In this document: positions 18,901 through 28,600 of the stretch, in pieces
Layout: each line of letters begins with the position of its first letter
Position numbering within the stretch: the stretch's first letter is position 1
DNA from: Streptoalloteichus hindustanus
Lineage (GTDB): Bacteria; Actinomycetota; Actinomycetes; Mycobacteriales; Pseudonocardiaceae
DNA: 64,000 nt
NCBI RefSeq assembly: GCF_900129375.1
Contig: NZ_FQVN01000005.1
Span: 248,001 to 312,000 of the forward strand
Direction of reading: 5' to 3'
Notes under the pieces: generated by a model
Databases searched by the model: none
The model's input: the letters and a program-made list of their open reading frames with translations, nothing else
Told to the model about the DNA's origin: nothing
Translations under genes and position numbers: made by a program

Positions 18901-21900
18901 CCGCCGCGATCGCGACCGTGCTCGGCGTGAGCCGGGTCGGCATCGACGACAACTACTTCGCGCTCGGCGGCGACTCCATCCGCAGCGTCATGATCGCCAG
19001 CCGGGCCCAGGCCAGCGGCGTGGAGGTCTCCGTCGCCGACCTCCACCGGCTGCCCACGGTCCGCCAGTGCGCCGCGCACCTGGACGCCCGCGAGGAGCCG
19101 GCGGAGCCGCCGCGCACCGAGCCGTTCGCCCTGGTGCGCGAGGAGGACCGGCCGCTGATCCCGGCCGAGGTGGAGGACGCCTTCCCGCTGAACCTGTTGC
19201 AGGAGGGCATGATCTTCCACCGCGACTTCGCGGCGAAGTCGGCGGTGTACCACGCGATCGCGTCGGTGCGGCTGCGCGCGCCGTTCGACCTGGACGTGAT
19301 GCGCATGGTGGTGCGCCAGCTCCTGGAGCGGCACCCGATGCTGCGCACCTCGTTCGACATGGGCACCTTCAGCCAGCCGCTGCAGCTCGTGCACACCGAG
19401 TACGAGACCCCGCTGTACCACGAGGACCTGCGGGGGCTGCCGGCCGAGGAGCAGGACTCCCGGGTCGAGGCGTGGATCGAGCACGAGAAGGAGCGCGGCT
19501 TCGAGCTGCACGAGTACCCGCTGATCCGGTTCATGGTCCACCGGATCGCCGACGACGTCTTCCAGTTCACCTACGGCTTCCACCACGAGATCGTGGACGG
19601 CTGGAGCGAGGCGCTGATGATCGCCGAGCTGTTCAGCCACTACTTCTCGGTGGTCTACGACGAGCCGATCGCGATCCGGCCGCCCACCTCGACCATGCGG
19701 GACGCGGTCGCGCTGGAGCTGGAGGCGTTGGAGGACCGGCGCAACTACGAGTTCTGGGACTCCTACCTGGCCGACGCCACGCTCATGCGGCTGCCCAGGC
19801 TGGGCTCGGGGCCCCGGGCCGACAAGGGCGACCGGGAGATCGTGCGGATCGCCGTCCCGGTCTCGGTCGAGTTGTCCGACCGGCTCAAGGAACTGGCCCT
19901 GGCCAACGCCGTTCCGCTCAAGACCGTGCTGATGGCCGCGCACATGGCGGTGATGTCCACCTACGGCGGGCACACCGACACGCTGACCTACACCGTCACC
20001 AACGGTCGTCCCGAGACCGCGGACGGCAGCACGGCGATCGGCCTGTTCGTCAACAGCCTGGCGCTGCGGGTGCGGATGGCCGGCGGGACCTGGCGGGACC
20101 TCATCCTGGCCACGCTGGAGTCCGAGCGGGCCTCCCTGCCGTACCGGCGGCTGCCGATGGCGGAGCTCAAGCGGCACCAGGGCAACGAGCCGCTGGCCGA
20201 GGCGCTGTTCTTCTTCACCAACTACCACGTCTTCGGCGTGCTGGACCGGTGGAAGGACCGCGGCGTCGAGCACGTCGCCAACGAGCTGTACGGCGAGTCC
20301 ACCTTCCCGTTCTGCGGCATCTTCCGGCTGAACCGGGAAACCGGTCACCTGGAGGTGCGGATGGAGTACGACAGCCTCCAGTTCTCCGCCGAGCTGATGG
20401 ACAGCATCCGGGACTGCTACGCGCGGGTCATGGAGACGATGGTCGCCGACCCGCGGGGCCGCTACGACACCCGGGCGTTCCTGTCCGACCGCGACCGGGA
20501 GCTGTTGGCCTCGTACGTCTCCGGCCCCACCGCGCACCACGACGACCTGTGCCTGCACGAGCTGATCGAGGACCGCGCCAGCGAGCGGCCGGACGCCGTG
20601 GCGGTGCAGCTCGACGACGCGGTGCTGACCTACCGGGAGCTGAACCGCAGGGCGAACCGGTTGGCCCACGTGCTCCGCCGGCACGGCGTCGGTCCGGAGT
20701 GGACGGTCGGCGTGCTGGCCGAGCGCTCCGTCGAGCAGATCGTGTCGCTGCTCGCGGTGCTCAAGGCCGGCGGCGCCTACCTGCCGCTGGACCCCAGCCA
20801 GCCGGACGAGCGGATCAACGCCCTGGTGCGCGCCAGCGGGGTCACGGTGGTGCTCGCGCAGGAGCACCTCGTCTCCCGGGTTCCGGCCGGCCCCACGACG
20901 ATCGGGGTGAACCCGAGCGCCGGGGCGGGCGAGGACGCGCCCGACACCAACCCGGTCAGCGGGGTCGTGCCCGCGAACCCGGCCTACGTCATGTTCACCT
21001 CCGGGTCCACCGGACAGCCCAAGGGCGTGGTCGTCGAGCACCGCAACGTCGTGGCCTCGCTCGCCGCGCGGGCGGCGGCCTACGAGGGCGAGGTCGAGCG
21101 GTTCCTGCTGCTGTCGTCGTTCGCCTTCGACAGCTCGGTCGCCGGCATCTTCTGGACCCTCACGCAGGGCGGCACCCTGGTGCTTCCCCGCGAGGGCCAG
21201 CAGATGGAGCCCGCGGGCCTGGTCGAGACCATCGCCCGCCAGCGGCCCACCCACACCCTGGGCATCCCGTCGCTGCTCGCGCCAGTGGTGGAACAGGCCA
21301 ACCCCCCGGGCGAGCTCTCCTCGCTGCGCCTGATGGTCGCGGCCGGCGAGCCCTGCCCCACCGCGCTGGCGCGGGCCTGCGCGACGGCCGTCCCGGAGTG
21401 CGTGCTGGCCAACGAGTACGGGCCGACCGAGGCGACGGTGTGGGCCACGATGTGGTCCGCCGCCGAGGCCCCGGACCGACCGCAGTTGCCGATCGGCTCG
21501 CCGGTGGCCAACACGCGGGTGGAGGTGCTCAACCCGCACGGCCTGCCGGTGCCGATCGGGGTCTCCGGCGAGCTGCACCTCGGCGGCGCCGGCGTCGCCC
21601 GGGGCTACCTGGGCCGGCCGGCCGAGACCGCGGCCAGCTTCCGGCCGGACCCGGCGTCGCCGGGCCGCCGCCGCTACGCCAGCGGCGACCTCGGCCGCTA
21701 CCTGGCCGACGGCGAGCTGGAGTTCCTGGGCCGGGCCGACCACCAGGTGAAGGTGCGCGGGTTCCGGGTCGAGCCGGGCGAGGTCGAGGCGGTCCTGGAG
21801 ACCCACCCGGACCTCCAGCGGGTGATCGTCGTGGCCAGGGGGGAGAACGCCGCGGACAAGGTGCTCGTGGCGTACGTGCTCCCCGTGCCGGGGCAACGGC

Positions 21901-22352
21901 CCGACCCCGCCGACCTCCAGCAGTACGTGCGGGACCGGCTGCCGAAGTACATGGTGCCCAGCGCGTGCGTCGTGCTCGACGCCGTGCCGCTCACCGCGAC
22001 CGGGAAGGTGGACCGGGCGTCGCTGCCGGAGCCGACCCGCGCCGAGCTGACCGGCGGTCGCGGCTACCAGCCGCCGCGCACCGAGACCGAGCAGGCCCTC
22101 GCCGCGATCTGGGCCGACGTGCTCAAGCTGGACCGGGTCGGGATCGCCGACCGGTTCTTCGACCTGGGCGGCGAGTCGTTGCGCGCCATGCAGGTCACCG
22201 CCGCGACCAACCGGATGTTCGGCATCAAGCTGTCGGTGCGGCGGCTGTTCGACGCGCCGACCATCGCCGAGTTCGCCCTCGGGGTGGACGAGGCGCGGCT
22301 GGCGCGGGAAGGGGCCGGCGCGGCCACCGGGGACGGGGCTGGCCGCGCATGA
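15951..22352 (+). CDS. tlmX: NRPS, C*-A(Asn)-T-C-A(His)-T (BlmX/TlmX-like)
   Basis: A 2133-aa two-module synthetase. The first condensation domain (about 1-440) has a ruined active site: HHxxxDG reads HAxxxDR at His133-Ala134. A1 (core YTSGTTG at 609) gives the code DLTKVGEVGK, an Asn code. T1 carries the phosphopantetheine Ser1009 (GGDSI). The second C domain has an intact HHEIVDG at 1211. A2 (FTSGSTG at 1682) reads DSALVAEVWK, closest to the bacitracin His code. T2 has Ser2076. In bleomycin logic this adds the second Asn and the His that becomes beta-hydroxyhistidine; the non-functional first C is explained by the upstream partner TlmV bringing its own C domain. GTG 15951 follows GGGGAGG. 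It heads the co-directional block and overlaps the next gene by 4 nt. Confidence 0.93.
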   Translation: MSETANAGYRVSPLQRHRWARRLDGREQPYAQLGVRLEGPVDAERLAAATAAVVARHESLRTSFVGLAGRAAPLQVVGEPGPSPLRVVEAPDATVEALCRDERAGLDPVDGPTFRAVLTRVAPDRALFVLTAHALVGDRGSLRTVLAEIAAAYRGDAASSELPMQYADFAAWHDELLTGEDGAAERAAWAGQLTAELFEPVLGLARRADGAASAASAASAGSADGAGGWRTHRTEVDAELTRRVAEFAAAASGTPADVLAALFEVLVWRFCGERDVLVAEVAPGRSYDSLRGAVGAFEREVPVACRLSADTPFRELVAESARRRAEWVDRVDHLDPEKVVDHAGKPAAPFFAFHFADASESLVADQVTFVPVLEAATSDAAFRLTCAERDNRLVVEIGYDEERVDPAQPERVAECFAVLLRNAMANPATPVGEIDMLSDAERERVVALSRGPVVDSPVVPVHQAFAAQARRTPDAVAAVADGVEITYAALDARAGRLAQRLVQLGVRQGDPVVISVGRSVELLVGVLGVLKAGAAFVPVDVAYPLRRLEFVLEETAAPVLLGTSELRDRLGECRAILLALDEDEDDDELVVGKESTVDAESTDLAYVMYTSGTTGSPNGVRVTHGGLANYLHWAAEAYQLREGTGAVVHSSISFDLTLTALLAPLLVGQRVVLLSETAGVTGLVATLRTSRDLSLVKLTPTHLDVVNQLLEPEQVAGSVRTLVVGGEALHARSVEPFRAAGTRIVNEYGPTETVVGSVAHVVDESTPHAGPVPIGVPIANTQAYLLDPRRQPVADGVVGEVYLGGAGVALGYLNRPELTEQRFLPNPFGDGRLYRTGDLARRRADGTLEYLGRADEQVKIRGVRIEPAEIENVLLRHGSVGQVAVVARRDEDPGRSSPLVAELTLVAYVVPADQAAAPGVADLAEHCRAHLPEHLVPAAFVVMDALPVTANGKLDRAALPRPAGHTPVVADYVPPRTGTEEILAAAIATVLGVSRVGIDDNYFALGGDSIRSVMIASRAQASGVEVSVADLHRLPTVRQCAAHLDAREEPAEPPRTEPFALVREEDRPLIPAEVEDAFPLNLLQEGMIFHRDFAAKSAVYHAIASVRLRAPFDLDVMRMVVRQLLERHPMLRTSFDMGTFSQPLQLVHTEYETPLYHEDLRGLPAEEQDSRVEAWIEHEKERGFELHEYPLIRFMVHRIADDVFQFTYGFHHEIVDGWSEALMIAELFSHYFSVVYDEPIAIRPPTSTMRDAVALELEALEDRRNYEFWDSYLADATLMRLPRLGSGPRADKGDREIVRIAVPVSVELSDRLKELALANAVPLKTVLMAAHMAVMSTYGGHTDTLTYTVTNGRPETADGSTAIGLFVNSLALRVRMAGGTWRDLILATLESERASLPYRRLPMAELKRHQGNEPLAEALFFFTNYHVFGVLDRWKDRGVEHVANELYGESTFPFCGIFRLNRETGHLEVRMEYDSLQFSAELMDSIRDCYARVMETMVADPRGRYDTRAFLSDRDRELLASYVSGPTAHHDDLCLHELIEDRASERPDAVAVQLDDAVLTYRELNRRANRLAHVLRRHGVGPEWTVGVLAERSVEQIVSLLAVLKAGGAYLPLDPSQPDERINALVRASGVTVVLAQEHLVSRVPAGPTTIGVNPSAGAGEDAPDTNPVSGVVPANPAYVMFTSGSTGQPKGVVVEHRNVVASLAARAAAYEGEVERFLLLSSFAFDSSVAGIFWTLTQGGTLVLPREGQQMEPAGLVETIARQRPTHTLGIPSLLAPVVEQANPPGELSSLRLMVAAGEPCPTALARACATAVPECVLANEYGPTEATVWATMWSAAEAPDRPQLPIGSPVANTRVEVLNPHGLPVPIGVSGELHLGGAGVARGYLGRPAETAASFRPDPASPGRRRYASGDLGRYLADGELEFLGRADHQVKVRGFRVEPGEVEAVLETHPDLQRVIVVARGENAADKVLVAYVLPVPGQRPDPADLQQYVRDRLPKYMVPSACVVLDAVPLTATGKVDRASLPEPTRAELTGGRGYQPPRTETEQALAAIWADVLKLDRVGIADRFFDLGGESLRAMQVTAATNRMFGIKLSVRRLFDAPTIAEFALGVDEARLAREGAGAATGDGAGRA
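16581..16616 (+). repeat. In-frame 9-nt tandem repeat in first C domain
   Basis: Four near-identical 9-nt units (GCTGCCAGT type) encode Ala-Ala-Ser-rich residues in a loop of the degenerate N-terminal condensation domain. Confidence 0.7.
17732..17744. repeat. Highly iterated palindrome GTCCACTGTGGAC inside tlmX
   Basis: Perfect copy of the recurring 13-nt palindrome, here inside coding sequence where it encodes Ser-Thr-Val-Asp in the A1 domain. Confidence 0.7.
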
Positions 22353-25300
22353 CGACGACGGCGTGCGGTGGGACCGGGGTCGGGGGCGCTGGCGCGCCCC
22401 TGGCCTCGGCCCAGCGCCGGCTGTGGTTCCTGCACCAGCTCGCACCCGGCAGCGCGGCGTACAACATCTGCACCGCCATCGAGCTGACCGGCCGGCTGGA
22501 CCTGGCCGCGCTGCGGGACGCCGTCCTGCGGCTCGGCCGGCGGCACGAGGTCCTGCGGGCCACCTTCGGCGTGGTGGACGACGAACCGCGGCAGTGGTTC
22601 GACTCGCCGGCGGTGGCGCCGACCCTGGTCGATCTGTCCGAAGTGGACGGTGGCGGCTGGTCGGAGGTCGAGCGGCGGATGCGGGAGGTCGCCGCTCGGC
22701 CGTTCGACCTGGCGGCCGGCCCGCCGGTCGCCTGGCTGCTGTTCCGCCTCACGCCCGAGCGGCACGTCCTGGTGTTCTCCGTGCACCACATCGTGTTCGA
22801 CGGCGGGTCCCTCGCCGTGGTCTGCGCCGAGCTGGAGGCCGCCTACCGCGCGAGCCGTGAGGGGCGTCCGGACGGTCTGCCCGACGGGATTCCGGGCTAC
22901 AGCGACCTGATCGGCCTGGAGAGCACGCTGGCCGACGAGGACAGTGTGGACTTCTGGCGCGAGACGTTGCGGGACGCGCCGGCCCGCAGCGCGGTGTTCG
23001 GAACCCACCGTGCTCCTGCCGCTGCGCCGGCGCAGCTCGTGGACCGCCGCGCGGTCACCGACTGGGACGCCTTCGACGCGCTGTGCCGGCGCGAGGGCGT
23101 CACCCACTACGTGACGTTGTTGGCCGCCCTGGGCTGCCTGGTCGCCCGCTACTCCGGTCAGCGGGACGTCGTTCTCGGCTCCCCGGTGGCCCTGCGCGGG
23201 CACGAGGCACTGTCCTCTGTGGTCGGAATGCTGACCAACACGCTGCCGTTGCGGCTCCGGCTCGACGGCGACCCCACGTTCCGCCAGGTGCTGGCGCGCG
23301 CCAGGGACAGCGTGATGGACGCGCTCGAACACCAGCTCACGCCGTTCGAGGAGATCGTGGACGCGCTGGAGGTGGCGCGCGATCCCCAGGTGAGCCCGCT
23401 GTTCCAGGTGTTGTTCGCCTACCAGCGGCGACCGGAGGCCCCCGCCCTGCCCGAGGTCGCCAGCCGACTCGTGCCGGTGCCCACGGCGGCGGCCAAGTAC
23501 GAGCTGACGGTCACCGCCACCGAGTTTGCCACCAGGTCCAGCACCGGGTCCGACACCGGGTCCGCCACTGGATCCGGTACCGGGTCCGTCTCCGGGCTCG
23601 AACTGGCCTTCGAGGCCGACCCCGGCCACTGCGGGGACGCGGATCTGCGGGCGTTCTCCCGGCACTTCCGCACCCTGCTCGACGCGGCGGTGCGGAAACC
23701 GGACACCCCGCTGAGCGCGCTGCCACTGCTGTCCGAAGTGGAGCGTCAGCGCCTGGCCCCGCTGACCCGACCGCGCGAGCGCACGCCGGCGGCGCGTCCG
23801 GTGCACCACCTGGTGGAGCGGGTGGCGCGGGAGCGACCGGACGCGATCGCGTTGGTGTGCGGGCAGGAGCACGTCAGCTACCGCGAGCTGAACCGCCGAG
23901 CCAACCGACTGGCCAGGGAACTGCGCCACCGGGGCTGCGGCCAGGACGAGATCGTGGCCGTCCGGATGCGCCGCCGGCCCGACCTCGTGGTCGCGATCCT
24001 CGCGGTGCTCAAGGCGGGCGCCGCCTACCTCCCGATCGACCTCGCGCATCCCGTCGAGCGCGTTCGCGGAACACTGCGCGACGCGGTCGCCCGTCTCGTG
24101 ATCACCGAGTCGGAGCTGCGCTCCGACCTCGACGGCACGGCCGTCCCGGCCGTCCTGCCGGACGACCCCGACCTGGCCCGGCACTCCGACGGCGACCTCG
24201 GCGTGCCCGTCGCCCCGACGGCCCTGGCCTACGTGCTCTCCACGTCCGGCTCGACCGGCCGGCCGAAGGGCGTGGCCATCCAGCACGACAGCGCCGCCGC
24301 CTTCCTCGGGTGGGTCGCGGACGCCTTCCCCGGCGACGACCTCGCCGCCGTCCTGGCGACGACGTCCGTCGGGTTCGACCTGTCGGTCTTCGAGCTGTTC
24401 GGGCCGCTCACCACCGGGGGTTCCGTGGTGCTGGCCGACAGCGCCCTCCAGGTGCCGGAACTCGCGGCGGCGCGCGCCGCGACCCTGCTCAACACCGTGC
24501 CCTCGGCCGCCGAGGCGCTGCTCGACGTCGACGGGTTGCCCACGTCGTTGCGCGCGGTCAACCTGGCCGGCGAGCCGTTGCACCGCGACCTCGTCCGCCG
24601 CATCCAGGACCGGCTGCCGGGCGTGGTCGTCCGCAACCTCTACGGCCCCTCGGAGGCCACCACCTACGCCACCGCGACGGCACTGTCCACAGAGGACGAC
24701 CAGCAGCCCACCATCGGAACCGCCATCTCCCCGGCGGCCGCCTGGGTGGCGGGGGAGGCCGGAGAGCCGGAACCCGCCCACGTCGTCGGCGAACTGGTCA
24801 TCGGCGGCCCCACCGTGGCGCGCGGGTACCTCGGGCGACCGGGGCTGACCGCCGCGAGCTTCCGGCCCGACCCGCGCGGCGGTGGGAGCCGGATCTACCG
24901 CACCGGCGACCTGGCGCGCCGGCGTGGCGACGGCCACCTGGTGTTCCTGGGCCGAACCGACGACCAGGTCAAGGTGCGGGGTGTCCGGATCGAGCTGGGC
25001 GAGGTGGAGGCCGTGCTGCGCGAGATCGCCGGTGTCCGGGCGGCCGTGGCCGTCCCGACCGGTCGCGGCGCCGCCGACCGCCAGCTCGTCGGCTTCGTGA
25101 CGCCCGAGCCCGGCGCGGCGATCGTGCCGGAGGAGGTGCTGTCGACGCTGCGGACCCGACTGCCCGCCGTGATGGTGCCCACCCGGTTGACCGTGCTGGA
25201 GGCGTTGCCGCTCAACGACAACGGCAAGATCGACCGGGGCGCGCTCGTCCGGATGGCCGAGCTGGCGCGACCACAGGCCACCCCCCCGGTTCCGCCCCGC

Positions 25301-25627
25301 ACCACGCTGGAGCGGCTCATCGCCGAGGTGTGGCGCGAGGTGCTGGGCCTGGACCAGGTCGGGGTGCACGACGGCTTCTTCGAGGCCGGCGGCACGTCGC
25401 TGACGCTGCTCCGGCTGCACAGCGCGCTGTCCAGGAAGGTGCGGCCGGCGCCGAGCCTGGTGGACCTGTTCCGGTTCCCCACCATCGCCGCGCTCGCGGT
25501 CTTCCTGACGCAGCGGGACACCGCGCCGGACGCGGCCCACAACGAGCTGTCCGCGCGGGCGCGGGAGCGGGGCGCGCGCCGCCGCGCCGTCGCCGCGCGC
25601 CGACCGGCGGGGGAGGTGGACGCGTGA
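22349..25627 (+). CDS. tlmIX: NRPS module C-A(Ala)-T (BlmIX/TlmIX-like)
   Basis: A 1092-aa single-module synthetase. The C domain has an intact HHIVFDG at 146. The A domain (STSGSTG about 631) gives DLFNNALTYK, a known Ala-type code. The carrier domain has Ser1017 in the FFEAGGTSL form typical of PCPs that hand their chain to a ketosynthase. The basic/acidic C-terminal tail after the carrier probably docks to the PKS encoded next. In bleomycin this module adds the Ala that the PKS extends to the aminohydroxy acid. ATG overlaps the tlmX stop (ATGA) and the 3' end overlaps the PKS start (GTGA). A Ser/Thr/Gly repeat insertion lies in the C domain. Confidence 0.93.
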   Translation: MTTTACGGTGVGGAGAPLASAQRRLWFLHQLAPGSAAYNICTAIELTGRLDLAALRDAVLRLGRRHEVLRATFGVVDDEPRQWFDSPAVAPTLVDLSEVDGGGWSEVERRMREVAARPFDLAAGPPVAWLLFRLTPERHVLVFSVHHIVFDGGSLAVVCAELEAAYRASREGRPDGLPDGIPGYSDLIGLESTLADEDSVDFWRETLRDAPARSAVFGTHRAPAAAPAQLVDRRAVTDWDAFDALCRREGVTHYVTLLAALGCLVARYSGQRDVVLGSPVALRGHEALSSVVGMLTNTLPLRLRLDGDPTFRQVLARARDSVMDALEHQLTPFEEIVDALEVARDPQVSPLFQVLFAYQRRPEAPALPEVASRLVPVPTAAAKYELTVTATEFATRSSTGSDTGSATGSGTGSVSGLELAFEADPGHCGDADLRAFSRHFRTLLDAAVRKPDTPLSALPLLSEVERQRLAPLTRPRERTPAARPVHHLVERVARERPDAIALVCGQEHVSYRELNRRANRLARELRHRGCGQDEIVAVRMRRRPDLVVAILAVLKAGAAYLPIDLAHPVERVRGTLRDAVARLVITESELRSDLDGTAVPAVLPDDPDLARHSDGDLGVPVAPTALAYVLSTSGSTGRPKGVAIQHDSAAAFLGWVADAFPGDDLAAVLATTSVGFDLSVFELFGPLTTGGSVVLADSALQVPELAAARAATLLNTVPSAAEALLDVDGLPTSLRAVNLAGEPLHRDLVRRIQDRLPGVVVRNLYGPSEATTYATATALSTEDDQQPTIGTAISPAAAWVAGEAGEPEPAHVVGELVIGGPTVARGYLGRPGLTAASFRPDPRGGGSRIYRTGDLARRRGDGHLVFLGRTDDQVKVRGVRIELGEVEAVLREIAGVRAAVAVPTGRGAADRQLVGFVTPEPGAAIVPEEVLSTLRTRLPAVMVPTRLTVLEALPLNDNGKIDRGALVRMAELARPQATPPVPPRTTLERLIAEVWREVLGLDQVGVHDGFFEAGGTSLTLLRLHSALSRKVRPAPSLVDLFRFPTIAALAVFLTQRDTAPDAAHNELSARARERGARRRAVAARRPAGEVDA
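23540..23596 (+). repeat. In-frame 12-nt tandem repeat in C domain of tlmIX
   Basis: Four 12-nt units of the type NNC-ACC-GGG-TCC, plus a partial fifth, encode a repeated (x-Thr-Gly-Ser) tract near the end of the condensation domain. Confidence 0.75.
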
Positions 25628-28600
25628 GCGACGACGCGCCCGAGCCGATCGCCATCGTCTCCCTGGCGGGACGTTTCCCCGGTGCGGACGACGTGCCGAC
25701 CTTCTGGGAGAACCTGCGCGCCGGCGAGGAGAGCATCCGCCGGTACACGCGCGAGGAACTCCTGGCGCTGGGCCGGGATCCCGCGCTGGTCGACCACCCC
25801 CGCTTCGTCGGGGCGGAGGGCGTGCTCGGCGACATCGCGGGCTTCGACGCCGACTTCTTCGGCTACTCCCCGCGCGAGGCCGAGATCATGGACCCGCAGC
25901 ACCGGCTCTGCCTGGAGACGGCCTGGGCGGCGTTCGACTCGGCCGGCTACGACCCGGCGGCGCTGACCGAGCCGGTCGGGGTGTTCCTCGCGACCAGCCT
26001 CAGCTCGTACCTGGTGCGCAACCTCCTGTCCGATCCCGGTCTGGCGCGCGGGATCGGCGGATTTCCCCTGCTGATCCACAACGACAAGGACTTCGCCGCC
26101 ACCACCGTCTCGCACAAGCTGGGCCTGACCGGCCCCAGCTACGCCGTCGGCTCCGCCTGCTCCTCGTCGCTGGTCGCGGTCCACCTCGCCTGCCAGAGCC
26201 TCCAGTCGCACGAGTGCGACATGGCGTTGGCCGGCGGGGTCTCCCTCCAGGTGCCGCAGGGTCAGGGCTACGTGTACGCCGAGGACGGCATCTACTCGCC
26301 GGACGGCCGGTGCGCGGCCTTCGACGCCTCCGCCGGCGGCACGGTCGGCGGCAGCGGCGTGGGACTGGTGCTGCTCAAGCGACTGTCCGACGCCGTCCGC
26401 GACCGGGACCAGGTGCACGCGCTGGTTCTCGGCACCGCGGTCAACAACGACGGCGCGAACAAGGTCGGCTACACCGCGCCCAGTGTGGACGGACAGAGCG
26501 CGGTGATCGTCGAGGCGCACGCCGTTGCCGGGATCAGCGCGGACACCGTCGGCTACGTCGAGGCGCACGGAACCGGCACCAGCCTGGGCGATCCGATCGA
26601 GGTCACCGCGCTGACCCAGGCCTTCCGCGCCAGCACCGACCGGACCGGGTTCTGCGCGCTGGGCTCGGTGAAGACCAACATCGGGCACCTGGACGCCGCC
26701 GCCGGGATCGCCGGCCTGGTGAAGGCCGCGCTCGCCGTGCGCGACGGGATCATCCCCGCCAGCCTGAACTTCCGCGAGCCGAACCCGCGCATCAACTTCG
26801 CCGCCACGCCGTTCCACGTCGCGGACACGACGCGGCCGTGGCGGGCTGAGGGCGCGCCGCGCCGGGCCGGCGTCAGCTCGTTCGGGATCGGCGGCACGAA
26901 CGTCCACGTGGTGCTCGAACAACCGCCGGCGCCCCCGCTCCGGGCCAAGCGTCGTCGGGTGGCGCAACCGCTGGTGTTGTCGGCTCGCACCGGGGAGGCG
27001 CTGGCCGAGGCCACCCGCGATCTCGCCGAGCGACTTCGTCGGGACCCCGGGGTCGATCTGGCCGACGTGGCCGCCACCCTGGCCAGCCGTCGGGCCTTCC
27101 CCCACCGGAAGACCGTGGTGTGCCGCGATGTCAGCAGTGCGATCAGTGCTCTCGACCTGTCGAACGCGCCCGCACGAGTCGCGGACGCCGAGCGCCCCGT
27201 GGTGTTCCTGTTCCCCGGGCAGGGAGCCGCCTACCCGGGGATGGCCCGGGAGCTGGCCCGCGAGGACGTCACGTTCCGGGCGCATCTCGACGAGTGCGCC
27301 GACCTCCTGGCGGGACTGGGCGTCGAGCTGGACGCGGCGTTGGACTGTCCACCCGGGACTGTCGAGGCGACCCGGCTCGGCCAGCCGGCGCTGTTCGCGG
27401 TCGAGTACGCCCTGGCCCGCGCGCTCCAGGACTGGGGGCTCACGCCGACCGCGATGCTCGGGCACAGCCTGGGCGAGTACGTGGCCGCGACCCTGGCCGG
27501 TGTTCTCTCCCTGCCGGACGCCCTGCGGCTGGTGACGGCCCGGGGACGGGTGCAGGCCGCGATGGCACCGGGTCGGATGCTCGCCGTGTCCCTGCCCGAG
27601 GACCGCCTCCGCCCACTGCTGGCCGGCGGGTTGTCCGTGTCGGCCGTGAACGCGTCGGACCGGTGCGTGGTCGGCGGAGAGCCCTCAGCGGTGGCCGACC
27701 TGGCGAAAGCCCTTGGTGGGCAGGGAATTCCCACTCAGATGCTTCCCACGGCGCACGCCTTCCACTCCACCGCCGTGGAACCGGTGCTGGACCGGTTCCG
27801 CGAGGTGTTGGCCGAGGTCGAGTTCCGCGCGCCGTCGGCGCGGTACGCGTCGAACCTGACCGGGAACTGGGTGCGCCCCGAAGAGGCGTGCGACCCGGAC
27901 TACTGGTTGGCCCACATGCGTCAGCCGGTGCGGTTCGGGGACGGCCTCGCCCGTTGCCTGGAGCTGGGGCCGGTGTCCCTGGTCGAGGTCGGCCCGTCCG
28001 CCGGTCTCACCGGCCTGGTCCGCCGGCATCCGCTCGCGAGCGGGGACCACCGCGCGGTGCGGACCATTCCCGGGGCGCGCGACTCGGGCGAAAAGTCCGA
28101 AGTGGACAGTGTGGTGACGGCGGTGGCGGAGCTGTGGGCCGAGGGCTGCGCCGTCCGCTGGGACGCGTTCCACCGCCAGCAGGAGCCGCGCCGGGTGGCC
28201 GTTCCCGCGTACCCCTTCCAACGCGAGCGGTACTGGGTCGAGCCGCCTGCGACGACGAGTGGCGGGAGCGACCTCGCCGCGCCGGTCGCGTCCCGCCCGG
28301 AGGACACCGGTGATCGGGACTGGCCGGAGAAGCGGCCCGACATCGCGAGCTGGGGGTACCGACCCGGCTGGCGGCACGCGCCGACGCCGGTTCCCGACCG
28401 CGAGGCCGTGGCCGGGCGGTGTCTCCTGTTCTCCTCCGGCCCGTTGGGACACGCCGTCGAACGCCGGCTGGTGGCCGCTGGGGTGGATGTGGAACGGGTT
28501 CCCGCCGACCCCGCGATCTGCTTCGACCCCGACCGCCCCGAGCACTACCGCGAGCTGGTCGCGGGGCGCGGCGGCGCGCCGCGACTCGTCGTGCACCTCT

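Noticed and set aside
18970-20500. Epimerization domain after the GGDSI carrier of tlmX
   Set aside because: The following domain has an intact HHEIVDG and condensation-type start motifs, and it is followed directly by an A domain, so it was called a C domain.
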